Source of the DNA: Pyronema omphalodes | Taxonomy: Eukaryota > Ascomycota > Pezizomycetes > Pezizales > Pyronemataceae | Direction of reading: 5' to 3' | DNA: 48,239 bases | NCBI GenBank assembly: GCA_024516155.1 | Contig: JAJJXM010000132.1 | Location: 1 to 48,239 of the forward strand | Part shown: piece after piece, positions 9,920 through 22,340 of the stretch | Position numbering within the stretch: the stretch's first letter is position 1 | Layout: each line of letters starts with the position of its first letter | Translations under genes and position numbers: made by a program | Notes under the pieces: generated by a model | Told to the model about the DNA's origin: nothing | The model's input: the letters and a program-made list of their open reading frames with translations, nothing else | Database searches by the model: none

Positions 9920-11575
9920 CTACTCATCATTAATCAACCAAACCCCCCATACACCCCGCATCTGCATCATGGTCTCATAGCGCACTACAGACAGAATGTA
10001 CACCGTCATATGCAGCCCGTACGGCACGAAATTCAGTATCGCAAGAGACGGTAACAGCGAGAGCTGCACCCACACGAAAATGGCTTGCAATCCAGCAAGA
10101 CCAGGCACCTTAAGCCATGTGTCCTCCTTCCAATGCATATCCACCGCCCATCCTCCACAATACCTCCTTCCCTCCCAAAACTTCCAGCCCCCCCATCCGC
10201 GCCGCTTTCCAATGACAACCCCGGGCATACTACCCAACAACCTCTCAATACCCCTCATCTCTGCCTCATTCCCGCACTCTATTATGGTAAGCCTATGTAT
10301 CCTTGCCATGAACTCCGCCCCTGCAATTGATAAAATCCGTGACACTGCAATCGCGATGCAGAAGACTGACACAAAAAGAAAAGTAGCGTAGAGCTTTCCT
10401 CCGTAGATAGACGACAACAGGAAGGTTAGAGGAATAATGATTATCAGACGAAGAAGACCTAGAATGGCTATCTTGAATGGGTGAGGTCCAGAGGAAACCA
10501 GCCGGAGCTGAACGACTAATGGAGGAGGGGTATTCCAGCTTTCCTTCGTACTGCGAAGAATTCTGATGAAAAATCTCTTTACCTCCGTTGAAGAAGAGAC
10601 ATTACGCAGAATTCTACAGCAGGATCGAAAGAGGGAATTGAATCGTGAGTGATAGGGTATTCGTTTCTTCCAGATGGGCAGAGTAGAGGAGAGGGAACAG
10701 CACAGGCATTGGTTTGGTTCAAACCAGGAAGGAGCAGGGGTAAGGTAGTAAGTATTTTTGACGGGCTGAAATCGTAGGGAAATAATGCTGTATATGAAGG
10801 CCCCAATAATGAAGCCAGTTCCCAACGCTGAGGATTGGATTATTGCTCCAAACTCGGGGCAGGTCCAAAGAAATTGACCCCTGTTACTGCGCATAGTCCA
10901 GGAGAGGAAGAAGAGGATTAGATATTGCATCAATGTCAGATACATGCCAATGCTAGTGATAAACATCATTCCGCCCAACCTGTTCATTGAAGAACTCTGG
11001 AGGGTGAAGACTTGCTGGCGTAACTTGGCGAAAGGAGTAGGGAGGCTATACCAACGGTGAAATTGGTCGAGGCGTGTAACGGGGGAGTGGTGTCGTAGAC
11101 CGGCTGTCACTGATGAGGAGACGAGACCATATGTGGCTATTAAATTATCATTGTTCCTTGATCCATCGGGCAAGAAGAGATCTTTTACTTTGATCACAGA
11201 TGCAGTGGGGGAAACGCTCTTCACTGGAAGTCCAAGCGTCATACCTGCTGTAACAATGCCCATCATTGGGCTGAAAATGAAAAGATTGGACAACTCTGCA
11301 GTAGGAACAGGGCCGAGAACTAGAACCGCGGGGAGAAGGGCAAGAAGGGAGATGCTAGCGGAGGATCCAACTTTGTCGTATTCCGAGGTATTAGAGAGGA
11401 TGTCGTTCATCTCGGACCAGCAGGGGGGCTTTATCTCCACGCCCGGTAGAGGTATCTTGAGTGTGCCCCAGTATCCAATCGATTCGTAATAGTATGATTG
11501 CATGGTTGTGTTGGAGAGGGCGTGCGTCAGGAGCGGCATAAGGAAGGGGACGAGGATGGTGTTGCGAAGAAGCAT
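9920..11575 (-). CDS. Multi-pass membrane protein of unknown function, 551 aa
   Basis: A single uninterrupted exon, 551 aa. The N-terminus (residues 1-20, MLLRNTILVPFLMPLLTHALS) looks like a signal peptide ending in ALS, followed by two possible N-glycosylation sites (N22-T-T, N61-T-S). Hydrophobic segments that could cross a membrane lie at about 73-93, 98-116, 202-226, 248-267, 367-389, 394-415 and 493-531. A Cys/Trp-rich soluble loop lies at about 285-345 and a Gly/Trp-rich loop at about 452-490. The first Met precedes the signal-like segment, which supports this start. I do not recognise a transporter or enzyme motif. It resembles the many ascomycete integral membrane proteins of unknown role. 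The length, composition and hydrophobic pattern argue for a real gene. It stands alone, with no close neighbour. Confidence 0.8.
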   Translation of the reverse strand: MLLRNTILVPFLMPLLTHALSNTTMQSYYYESIGYWGTLKIPLPGVEIKPPCWSEMNDILSNTSEYDKVGSSASISLLALLPAVLVLGPVPTAELSNLFIFSPMMGIVTAGMTLGLPVKSVSPTASVIKVKDLFLPDGSRNNDNLIATYGLVSSSVTAGLRHHSPVTRLDQFHRWYSLPTPFAKLRQQVFTLQSSSMNRLGGMMFITSIGMYLTLMQYLILFFLSWTMRSNRGQFLWTCPEFGAIIQSSALGTGFIIGAFIYSIISLRFQPVKNTYYLTPAPSWFEPNQCLCCSLSSTLPIWKKRIPYHSRFNSLFRSCCRILRNVSSSTEVKRFFIRILRSTKESWNTPPPLVVQLRLVSSGPHPFKIAILGLLRLIIIIPLTFLLSSIYGGKLYATFLFVSVFCIAIAVSRILSIAGAEFMARIHRLTIIECGNEAEMRGIERLLGSMPGVVIGKRRGWGGWKFWEGRRYCGGWAVDMHWKEDTWLKVPGLAGLQAIFVWVQLSLLPSLAILNFVPYGLHMTVYILSVVRYETMMQMRGVWGVWLINDE

Positions 11576-14500
11576 AATGAAATATCACCCGGCTACGGCT
11601 TCCTGGTGCTCGGAGTAATATCGAGGAAAGCCGCGGATTCTGAAGCTGTCAGTTGAGGGAAATCGTTGTTGTTGTCCTATGTGTTCTCAGTAGATTTCTT
11701 TCAGTATGGGCGGAATAATTTTATATATGAATCCATAGACAAGCTTGAATCACCCAGTGACCATATACCTCAAATTGCATTAGGGGCTAATACATCATAT
11801 TTTCTTTCCAAACGCATCTGGTGCAATCTGAACTACAACCTTTTTATTCAAACTGTTTCTCATTTGCTAAAAATGATGCGGAAGGCTCACTAGGGTGCTC
11901 ATTTATGACATCATATCTACTTCTGATGTGTATTAGGCTACTCCAAACAACAAACCGATAATCGCAGACAGGCAGAATTCTTAAGTATGGTACATATGAA
12001 AAGAAGCTCACCGAAATATCGCTATGAATTAGGGTACATTCGATAATGCACGAATCCCAACTCAGTGATCATACAGGCTTGGGCGCCACGGAGAATAGTT
12101 GACCAGGCATTTATAGTAAGACACCAGGGCCAATAAAACCGGCAAAGCAAGCACAGGAATCCGCCCGCTGGTTGAGAGATCTTAAAGCTGAATATACTTC
12201 TGGATAGACAAGTTTCATTGCTAAGCGAGCATGCAGGAGCACTGGTTTTCCGGTTTGTCGAGAGAGCATGCATAGCTGAAAAGTTTTACCTTGAAACAAA
12301 TAAGGAAAGCTTACCTTGACCTTTATGCAAACCCAAACGTACTGCATAGCGTCGATGTTGTTCATCACTCACCTGCACTGGACAACGTTAACCTCACCAC
12401 ATTTTCAGATCCAGTATGCCTACTATACATAAAACTCCTGCAGACCTTCGTGGCTCGGGGGTCCACCTACGCAGTTCAGCTGCGTCGCCGTGCGATTGAA
12501 ATCAATATGTACTGGTAGATCCATAGCCATATTCGCATTCCTGTTTACCAAGATACAGGCTCCACCGCGGAAGAATCGGCATCCTAATCCTGTGATATGA
12601 TATGAGCGTAGATCATCGATTACATGCCATGAAATGGGCGTTCCAGGCCCACATAAACCGCCTTGCCAACAAAACCCGGTCCGAGATTCAATCCAGATGA
12701 AACTATCGAACAGCCAATTTTATCGGCCAAACATTGCGCGAGGTATAGCAAGATTCAGATTTGATAGGAATTTTCGAAATCCCAAAACCGTACACAGGCA
12801 ATTTTTCTTTAGCTCGCGTATGTTCATGCCCTCGTACATTCCTCAGACGGACCGAGGAAAATGAATTCGATACCTGCTGTCAGTATAAGACAGGTGGGAG
12901 ACGAACCCGCGGATATCCATTTAGGAGGTGTGGAGCTTTGGGAAAAAGGACAAACTCCTAAAACACTTAACGTGATTTCCACATTTTCTACGTGGAAGGC
13001 AAAATCCTGGAATCCTTTAAACCAATAGATGTCTGTTTAATAGGTGGAAAATCACCACTTGCATCGGTTTTTTTAATTTTCTTTTTTGTCTCTGCCAAAC
13101 AGATTAAGAATGCGCCAGTTTGTGGATTACCTCTGCATCTAGGGTTCTGCGCACCTGGCGGGAGTCATTCCTCTCACAACCAGCACTAGAAAGCTACCTG
13201 TGACTTCATTAGGTTAGGCAGTATAACCACAAGTTTACTTTTGTGAAAGCAATTGAGAATTTGAACAGACAGGGGGTAGGAAACCCCTATTCACTATTAA
13301 TGGTGCCATATAGAAAATATTTTTTCGCGGTCAAATAGGCTCGCCTGTCATTGATTATGGAGAGTAAAGAGAATTTCTCCACTCTCCAGGAGCCTTGTAG
13401 CGTAATTACGCTTCCTCTAGCAGCACAAGATATCCGCGATAAGGGACATGAGGAGAATGTTTGACAACACCCAATGACTTTCGTTTATTCTGCGTTAATA
13501 TTCTGCGTCTTATCACACCACCTGCAGTAGTCGATGTCGTGTTGTAGTTACATATCGTGAGGTATATTTGTTATGGTGATAGCTATTTTCGAACAAGATG
13601 ACTTTTCCACAGCTCTTGTTGATGTTAGCAACTGCTGCGAGAATGTACATAATGCTTCGACCGTTGTAATCCAAGTTTTCACTTATATTAAAGGGTATTA
13701 TCACTTTTACTTCGCTGCATCGTTGTTGTGTTTCTGTAGTCTGGTCTATGGTTTTGCTGCATCTCAGACAAACTTTACCAGCATTGACCCCACGTTCATT
13801 GACATCACCGGATCACGATTCAGTCTTATTGAGTGCATCATCCCTACCCAACCTTATTTGTCATCCACACATGTCACATCGCATGCACGCATGAGAGGTA
13901 TCAGATTGAAGTTACAATGACGGCGGATTAAACCGTGCGTGATATTTTACTCTAAGTTTTCACGTATGGATTGGCTCGAGGAGAAAGCATCTCTCTTTTT
14001 CTGCAAAAACTATCATTACGGCAATCCATTCTACCGCGCTCACCACAATGCAATATCGACTCGCTATTACCTAGGGTGATGATCTGGATAGTGACACAGG
14101 ATAGATGAAAGTCATTGAACGTTGCCAAACGGACTGTCAAGTCTGTTGTTATAGATATTTTGTGCTTCTAGAAAAATTGGGATTACGCTGCAAGGGTTCC
14201 GTGGAGTGCTGGCGGTGCGCACGAGCAACGACGGTCACTATAGGATCCCCCAGTTCGCGTGCTCAAGAATCCCTTAAATCCCGGTTTGTTTTGTCCTAGT
14301 TACAACATAGACCACGCCACTCATGCATGCATATGTAGGCATTTTAGGCCTCAATCAGTGTATTATCATGTACATAGTACATACATGAAACAATGTCTAG
14401 AGTCACCGGGATAGCTTCCATTAGGCTGTTTTACGTCACATTTATGTGTTGGTCGTTGTTACCAACGCCTCACCGATTCCTATAAACTCGTGGAAAACGT

Positions 14501-15187
14501 AACATATTATACTGGACCACAACTGAACACTTGATGCATATTATTTTTTAAAATTTTGCAAATCGGTACACTCGCACGCTGATGTGAGTTTCATCATGCA
14601 ACCCATAAGATTAGTAGAAAAAAGTTAATCGCAGTAAATATATTATCGTACCATCTTTATATGGTTTATGATCTGCGACAATATACACACCCTTGTTATT
14701 TTGGCCTCATTCTAGAACTCTTTCAAGGTAAGCTGATTTACTATCTCATCATCACTACTGAGAACGCTCCTATGATTCACAAAATCTGTTACAGTAACGG
14801 AACAGACTCAAAACAACAACTGAAAAGCGGAACTCAAGTGTGAACACTTATGTGGCAGTGCTATTCGCATATAATCCTTTTGTTGCTATCAACTGCGGTA
14901 ATACCTCGACCACATAATAATTCGTTTACTGTCGCGGGAATGGCCTATGAAAGCTAAGAAAAGAAGCTATCGGCCTAGGCATATATGGATATTCATTTCG
15001 ATAAGATTGAGAATGGTCAACACGCGCATATATAACCCGCCGGCCCATAATCCATTTTCGTTGCTGTGTGTTCAACCCTGATTATTTTATGTCTCGTTCG
15101 AGTGAGAGGGCGAGTTCTGTTTAGCGTGCTTTTGTCGCGGGGTAGTGCAGCCGCGTGAAAGCAAGGGTATGTAGGAACATCTCGCGT
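11576..15187. other. 3.6-kb gene-poor stretch
   Basis: I read both strands and found only short frames (for example 11666-11893, 12634-12864, 13573-13920). None has a convincing domain, exon partner or codon pattern. There are no clear transposon ends or tandem repeats. It may contain an undetected non-coding transcript or old decayed repeats. Confidence 0.4.
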
Positions 15188-15204
15188 CCCCCCCCCCCCC
15201 CCCC
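15188..15204. repeat. Homopolymer C17 upstream of the GCP5-like gene
   Basis: A run of 17 C followed by ACACACACCCCC lies 61 bp before the start codon at 15266, so it is within the promoter or 5' UTR of the gamma-tubulin complex gene. Such tracts exclude nucleosomes, which may matter for promoter activity (inference). Confidence 0.85.
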
Positions 15205-15265
15205 ACACACACCCCCGTTACGCGTTCGTGGATGCGTAGAACAACCAAAACTTCCACTCCACGAT

Positions 15266-18200
15266 ATGACCACAACACAATTGAAGGTTCGGTCACTTCT
15301 TGAGGAGCTGATCGAACGTGAGACGGGTCTTAATAATGAGGTATAGACTTAACTTCTCCTCTCTTTGCCTTTATTTTTCCATTGTTTCACCCAGGGCTCT
15401 TGCGCGACCTTGTCGAGCCCTTGTCGGGGCCTTGCTATTGCTTCACCGTCACTGACAACATCACCTTTACAGAATGATCCGGAAAACTTTACAATCGCCC
15501 GAGTGCGTGCCTCCCTCTGATATCGAGCGTTTCTACGCCAGGGTATGAGCCTGACCCATTCCCGTAAAGGACTACGCTCTCAACAAGATCAAAACGCACA
15601 AATTCGTCAGCACGAACAAATTCGATGTCATATCACGACTAGAGGGGTACGTTTTTGCCTCATGCCGATTCTGCTCTGTAAATCAAGGAACTTAGTCCTT
15701 TTTTCTAGAATCGAAGAAAAATTCCGAATCTTAGCGACCGATGCACTTGCCGACGCCCTTCAATCCCGCATTGCCACGTTGAAGTCGCTTACCGATATTG
15801 GCGGCGGCGGCGGCGCTGGTGGAGCCAACAACTTGACTCCGGAAACGCTACATCTCCTTCTAGAACTTTCCCGAGACCCGATAAAATATACCCGATTGGA
15901 AGATCTTGATCGTCTGGAAACTGATAATATCTCGGAGAAGGAGCTTACTTGGGAAGATATCATCGCTGATGATCCCCTGGAAGGAGAAATTTGGGATGAC
16001 GTCGATTTCGCTGCCGAATCTAGTGATGCTTGGTCCGGTGATGAGGTTGCTGTTCTCCCTATACGTGAACGCCTTAGAAGGGCTCGTGATGAGGCGCAGA
16101 CGCAAGTTATTGTTAAGCCGAAGAAAAAGAAGCGCAGAAGGGATGATGAGGAATCTGATGATGATGATGACATGGATACCGGTGACGTAGAAGGCTTTCT
16201 TGTCGCAGGTGATCATGATGGATTGGAGGAGATGAAGGATGCACAATATTGGGAACGCCGGGTAGAAGCTACCGACGAGGAGGTTGATGTTGCCTTGGGA
16301 GGTGCCACCAGGCGTAAGCGTTACCCTAACCGTATTTGAAGCCCTTTGCTGATTTTGTAAACAAGTCGACGATGTTTGGTTGGTATCCGAATTACAGGCT
16401 TTGAGAGAGGTCATCTTTATGCTTCTAGGCCATCCATGCGTACTCCTGAAACGAGGCCGTGATGGTGATGACTGCGTGGTGTGGATCGACCCAGAGGAAT
16501 TAGAGAACCGATTCGCCCTCCGACATACTTCCATGAAGGGCTTCGAATCTATCCTGGAATGGTTCTCAGCCAAAGGAACAGAGCTCAACAGGATCCGAGC
16601 ATTTACGCAAACAAAAGAAGAGTCACCAGAAAAGCAATCCTTCATAGCAGCCATCGAAGAAAAGCTAGCGGAGTTGAACCAGGAATTAATCACAATCGAA
16701 GCCAAATATGTCGGACAAGGTCAATACCCTGCCCTAAACCCTATTATCTTGGTCAACATCTAACCTTACCCTACTGTAGGCACCTCCCAACCAGTCTCCT
16801 TAATTGCCCTGCAATCACAACTAGAACCTTTAATACGTCCCTTTGCTACCCTATGTCGAATCATCTCAAGCCCGCCGACAACTTCATACCTAGAACAACT
16901 CTACCTTTCAGCCTGCGCCTTACAATCCGTCAACAACATCCCCTGCTACTCATTTATCGCCACTATATTCTTCAGCTGTCTTCGTACCTACCTGCGACCC
17001 ATCCGTCTCTGGATGGAAACCGGTTCCCTCCCACCTGGCGATACCGGCGACTTTCTAATCTGCCAACACAGCAGCAATTCCAGCGGCGACGGGGGGTCAG
17101 AAGCCGATCTCAATTCCTTCTGGCACACGCAATATTCCCTCCGCCGAACACCACATGGTTCTCTAGCCGCACCATCCTTTATCCATCCCGTAGCATCCCG
17201 GATCCTCTCCACCGGCAAATCCGTCATCTTCCTAACCCGTCTCACTCCTTCATGCCCCCCTGGATCCGAAGATAACGATGCAGCTAGCTACGATTTAACC
17301 TACGCTAACGTCTGCACCTCGGATCTGGCACCTTTCTCCTCCCTCTTCCTAGCTGCCTTCAACCGCTGGATCTCTGCCCGTCACCATAACATATCCTCGC
17401 GGCTCCTTTCCCATCTTTTCTCCAGCAACACCAATCTCTTCCGTTCTTTAGATGCCTTGGAACTCCTTTACTTCTCCCGTAATGGCCATCTATTTGATCA
17501 ACTCTCCTCCAGTATCTTTCAGAAACTGGATCAAAAATCCGCTGTATGGAGCGATCGATTCCTGTTGACGGAGACCATCCAAACTGTCTTTGCAGGGCAT
17601 CCGTCAATAGAACCAAGTCGGCTTCGGATGACTTTCCAAACTGGTGCCGGTGCCGCAGGGACAAGAGCAGCAGCAAAAACTTCCCGAGGAAAATCAAAAG
17701 CAGCAAAATCCATCGATCCCCTATCAAACATCGAAATCACCTACCAACTCTCCTGGCCCCTGCAGAATATCATTACTGCTGCCTCTCTTTCCGTCTACAA
17801 ATCTATCTTCACCTTGCTATTACAACTTCGTCGCGCCAGATATCTTTTAGAAAAATCGAAGCTTGGACCAGATAAACTTATACTAAAAACACGCCACCAA
17901 ATGCACTGGTTCACGACCACTTTGACATCCTACATAACAGACCTAGTTCTCCGCCCCTTAACTCAGCAGCTTAGGAAGGATCTAGGAAATGCAAAAGATG
18001 TAGATGAGGTTATCGCGTTGCATCACGGGTTCGTGGATAGGGTTAGGGAACATGCGTTGCTGGGAGAGAATATGAGGCCGGTTTTGGAAGCTGTGAGGGG
18101 GATTTTGAATTTAGTTGTGCGGTTCTGTAGGGTTCTGGAGAAGGTGGGGGAGGGAGCCGGTGATGGGGAGGGCGGGGGCAACGTCGGGGTGCGATGGATA

Positions 18201-18485
18201 GGAAGAAGAGGAAGGGGGGGTTATTATTCTTCTGAGGATGAATACAGTGATAGTGATGAAGACCTAGATCTTGATACAACCTCTCAAGCATCATCTAAAA
18301 CATCATCATCAACCTCTGCTCTTCTCGACCCGCATAATAGGCAACAGAAACTTGAGGAGATTTATAGGGAATTGTTGGAGCAACTGGGGTTTTTGATGGG
18401 TGCGTTGAGAGGCGTTGCTAGAGCGGGGGTTTTGCCGCATTTGGAGATGTTGGCGGAAATGTTGGAGGGCGGTGGGATGGGGTAA
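15266..18485 (+). CDS. Gamma-tubulin complex component, GCP5/Mod21 type
   Basis: Spc97/Spc98-family subunit expected to help assemble the gamma-tubulin ring complex that nucleates microtubules at spindle pole bodies and cytoplasmic sites. Predicted exons are 15266-15340, 15473-15502, 15570-15646, 15709-16313, 16366-16719 and 16780-18485. Phases close exactly to 948 aa. The second exon is only 30 nt. Residues about 35-66 (RDYALNKIKTHKF, NKFDVISRLEG, IEEKF) match the GCP5/Mod21 N-terminal domain. LVSELQALREVIFMLLGH (about 268-285) starts the N-terminal GCP region, and SLDALELLYF with GHLFDQL marks the GCP helical repeats. A charged KPKKKKRRR plus poly-Asp linker lies near 195-215 and an acidic Ser-rich insert (EDEYSDSDEDLDLD) near 865-880. 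GCP5-type subunits are non-essential in fission yeast and the filamentous ascomycete Aspergillus. Donor sites are GTATAG, GTGCGT, GTACGT, GTAAGC and the weaker GTCAAT. Assignment to GCP5 rather than GCP4/6 rests on the N-terminal domain. Confidence 0.9.
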
Positions 18486-19160
18486 GGGTGAAGGACATAA
18501 GGGTTTCGGACGTGATAGATACCAACTCAATAAATAAGTTACAAGTTATCAGTTATAAGCTACAAATTACAACATGTCAACACCACCAGCTAATCACCAA
18601 TTACTAATACCCCCTACAGGTTACAACTCAACCCAGATCGATTGGTTTCCTTGTCCGTCCCGTAACTATTCATGCCACATAGCCGTGACTATTCGCAGCT
18701 GTCTGTCTTCATTACCGTGGGGCACAAATATTCGAAGTGAACACAGCAGCGAATAAGATGGACACTAGAGACCAGATTTCCACTGACATGTCTTTAAAAC
18801 GACCGCTGTTGCGATTTTCACGGCGGCTAATATTACAATATTGCAATCTTGGGTCACGCCGCCAGGTAATCTTGGTCCTGGTAAGCTATCTACGCTGTTA
18901 TAAGCAAGGAATGAATGAAAAAAACTGAGTATTTCAGGCTAAGGGGGGGGGGGGGGGGGAGGTTTAGGAACATCGGGAATTTGGGTTTAGGATCCGGATA
19001 GAAGCCGTGGGTTCTAGATCTTAGGTTCTGTTGGGCGCAGGTATTCTGTGGTGATTATAGCTTACAGCTTTGGGGTATGGGATTTGATTTAATACTATGT
19101 CTGTTTGGAGATTTTTATTTCGGGGGTTGGAGGGGTTGTGGTTGGTTTACGTATGGGCTG

Positions 19161-19225
19161 GTGACGATGGGGGTGACGATGGGGGTGACGATGGGGGTGA
19201 CGATGGAGGTGATGATGGAGGTGAC
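19161..19225. repeat. 12-bp minisatellite GATGGGGGTGAC
   Basis: Five to six copies with minor changes (GATGGAGGTGAT). It lies about 320 bp upstream of F-box gene A. Confidence 0.85.
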
Positions 19226-19369
19226 AGGTACCGTTGTTGGATGCTTGAGGGAACGCTAAGCGCTGCTTCGACGGTACGTCCATTATTACTGATTCACTGG
19301 TTCACTGGTTCACTGGTTCCACGGTCCATAAGGTAATGATTAGGTTTGTCCATAGAACTACAATCCTCC

Positions 19370-19433
19370 ACAACACCACAACACCACAACACCACAACAC
19401 CACAACACCACAACACCACAACACCACACCACA
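19370..19433. repeat. 8-bp minisatellite ACACCACA
   Basis: About eight copies in the probable 5' UTR or promoter of F-box gene A. The pyrimidine-free strand could form an unstructured leader (inference). Confidence 0.85.
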
Positions 19434-19542
19434 CCGCTGCACCGCTCCACAACACCAAACCAATCCCAAGCACCGAACCCCTACCGTCTTCTCAAAGTCC
19501 ACTCAATCCCACATCTCCATCCTTTTATCAACTTCCAACACC

Positions 19543-21388
19543 ATGCCAAACCGCCGGGAACTATTACATATACCCACCGAGCTGCTACATCAGATATTCC
19601 AATACGTAAGCTCCATTTCCCCGTATCCAGTAGGTCTATGTAGAAGCACTCACTAATCCCAAGATGCCATATATAACTAGCTTGATGAAGAAGATTACTC
19701 TGCCTTGCGCCAAACATGCTGGAAAACTCGTCAACTTGTCCTGCCATATGTTTTTAATACAGTCAGGGTAAACTTCCAGCGAGATGACTTTCTTCGAAAC
19801 CTTCGAAGTCAAATCCAGAGTCTGGGGGATGAAAATGGTATTACTAGGCCGGCTGTTCAAGCGTTCACCCGGGAGATTGATGTAATTGCTCCGTGTGGAT
19901 GTGGCGAGCACCATGTTACAGGGGTCGAACGGGAATCTCAGGAACCGCGGCAAGAGAAAAGGTCTCGGGATGATACGGATATGGTGTTTTCACCTGCGCA
20001 AGCGCTGTCTGCGTTGCAGGGAATTGAAAGGGTGAAGTATGTGTTCAACAATCTGTCCGTACCATTGAGACCTGGTTGCGCTAATGTGGGAATGCAGGTT
20101 CACTAGATGCGACGTTCGTAGCGGGGTATTTGATACCATGGTTCCTGTTCTTGACTATCTTGCGTCATTAAAGACTTTGCGGAGTGTACATATAAGTCTC
20201 GCCGAGGTACTGGTTTCTGGAGGACCAGAGCATGACCCTGGCTGTCTTAAGCCTCTTGTCATAACAACTGATTCGAAGATTGAGAATCCCTTTGTTGGCC
20301 TTTTCGATGCATCCCCGGGAATTAATAAACTTGAGCTCAAGGCACCGTGGCTTTGCGAAAGGTATTATCTTACAGAGTTAGGATGGTTCTTCCAGAACCT
20401 AAGCCCACTATCGTTGCATTCTCTGTATATAGATGGTTGGTGCATTGACGATGCTGGTGTCCAAAGCCTTCTTCCTCATTTAGGCCAGCTGCGTGAGCTA
20501 TATGTCAGTGGAAGATTTGACAACGTATCATTACTCTGGCCTGCTCTACAAGCCGCAAATATAAAGCTACAGGTTCTTCATGCGAAGGGAAAAGCATCGC
20601 CAGAGCTTCTGCAATATTTATCGTCCTTTTCAGGGCTCCAGGAGTTATCGATGTCATCCGCATATGAATTCGATCTTAGAAATTACATCCCTGATATCGA
20701 ATTGGCTATCCGAAAACATGCACCGACCTTGCGAGAACTGGATATCGTTGACGAACTAGGATATGGATGGGCACCTGATATTCGAGAGGCTCTGATGCAG
20801 TGCACTAATCTGCAGAAGCTTGCTGTAACTGCTCTTGGACTGGATTCTGCGGTATGTACCATCCTGTTACTGATGCGTAGAATAAGATCTAATAATAAAC
20901 TATAGTTATGGTTCCATGATCTAGTATACGACCTGCCTTTAGTTGAGACTCTACAGCTAAGCCTGTGGGTCCAAAGCAATACTGAAACCGGTGAAGAACA
21001 AATAGTGCCATGCAACTTCTTCGATTCCCTCAATTCGGGTTACGATACACCGCCTGGTCGGGTAATAAAAGTCGAGTGGTATGATTTGTCAAAGGGTGAT
21101 CACCCTTGTTACTGCATGCTTAATCGCTTCAATTACCGCCGCAGCGAGTGCTCTGATGATGACTGGACTGATTGTTCTGACGATGGATCCGATGATACGT
21201 CCCAAGATGGCTGTGATGATACCTCTCAAGATCGCCCTGAGGATGACAAGAGCGATTGCTCTGGTACTGGATCTCATGATTCCGCTGATCATGTCTATGA
21301 TCATGGCTCTCGTGATGATTCCGATGGTGACTCCGATAATGACGATAACTACAGCTCTGATTCCTCAACCAAGACTGAGGAACAATAG
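19543..21388 (+). CDS. F-box/LRR protein A with intact acidic tail
   Basis: Probable SCF ubiquitin-ligase substrate adaptor. Predicted exons are 19543-19605, 19681-20036, 20098-20851 and 20906-21388, giving 551 aa with closed phases. The F-box spans about residues 1-45 (RELLHIPTELLHQIFQYLDE, then YSALRQTCWKTRQLVLPYVF), split by intron 1 after codon 21. Residues about 140-440 contain irregular leucine-rich repeats (VLDYLASLKTL, LHSLYIDGW, LLPHLGQLRELYVSG, LQELSMSSAY, LRELDIVDELG). From about residue 471 to the end is an Asp/Ser-rich tail (ECSDDDWTDCSDDGSDD...) ending TKTEEQ. Intron 3 (54 nt) is a multiple of three but contains an in-frame TAG at its end, so retention would remove the tail. Closest relative in the window is copy B. 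The substrate is unknown. Confidence 0.88.
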
Positions 21389-22100
21389 TCTTCCTTGATA
21401 ATTTTCGATTAGCAAGGGGAGCTTGAGACAAATGTAAGAAATAGATAAACGCTGAGGGCGCCACGGAGGTATAAGTGGTGGAGTATTTACTTGCATAACA
21501 CAGAATTGTATGCGTACAGCATAAAGGATAAAGATGATATTGTAGTTGTCAATGTATTAGCTGAAAATTGTCCTTTGGGTTTTGATTTTGGATATGGAAG
21601 TAGGAATAAAAAAGGAACAATGGGTGTTACCGCATAAGAAAAGCTGTCTCGGGACTCTCGGCAAATAAGTTGAATGGAGAAATGTTTCCAGAGAGTCAGA
21701 GACGGAATAGATGGCTAGCTCGGGTAAAATTGTTTCTGTGTATTTATCTGTGCTTTCTTTTTATTTATTGACCCACTGTTCTGCTGCGAAACACACTCGT
21801 AACCTTGTCCACGTTTTTAAAATGTGTATAGGAGTCGTGGCGTCTTAGTAATTATCATTCATACGAAATAAAAAGTGGATTGAGCCAGCAGTTCGCCGCC
21901 GCATTGAAGGTTACCAAGAATATAGTTGGCCTTATTTATACATTGAGCTTTGTGTATCAATTTTTCGATTATATATCCCATCCCCTCTTGTGATGTTTTA
22001 GTTATCATCATTCAGGGACTATAGAAGTGGATAAGGACTGGTGCTTGGAGCTTTGGAGCGGTATGGTTCTGATCGATAAAAAAAAGGGGTTGGGAATTTT

Positions 22101-22157
22101 TAAGAGTCGAGAGTCGAGAGTCGAGAGTCTAGAGTCTAGAGTTAAGAGTCGAGAGTT
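22101..22157. repeat. 7-bp minisatellite GAGTCGA
   Basis: About eight copies with T or A variants (GAGTCTA, GAGTTAA). Confidence 0.85.
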
Positions 22158-22340
22158 TAGACTACTAAGTGCTGCTTGGTTTTCTTTGCGGGGTGGAGGG
22201 AATGTTTTATTTGACGATATATTACGTATGAGGTTATCGCTTATCGGGTTTCGGAAATTCATGGGGTGATGATGGGGTGATGATGGTTATGGTTCGTACT
22301 GTATAGACATAGAGGATTGGATATGATGATTGGATATGAC

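Larger units (their letters stand above)
18486..19542. other. Intergenic region and F-box A promoter, rich in short repeats
   Basis: It holds a G17 run at 18943-18959, a 12-bp repeat GATGGGGGTGAC (19161-19225), a TTCACTGG repeat (19287-19318) and an octamer array ACACCACA (about 19370-19433) that ends about 110 bp before the F-box A start codon. No gene is recognised. Confidence 0.6.

Noticed and set aside
13573..13920. 115-aa plus-strand frame with a hydrophobic centre
   Set aside because: No recognisable family, no splice structure, and the frame length is within chance for this composition.
16481..17275. 264-aa plus-strand frame overlapping the GCP5-like gene
   Set aside because: Shadow of exons 5 and 6 in another frame. 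The GCP motifs are in the annotated frame.
21081..21464. Met/Ile-rich and His/Arg-rich frames over the end of F-box A
   Set aside because: They are alternative-frame and antisense readings of the Asp/Ser-rich tail codons.
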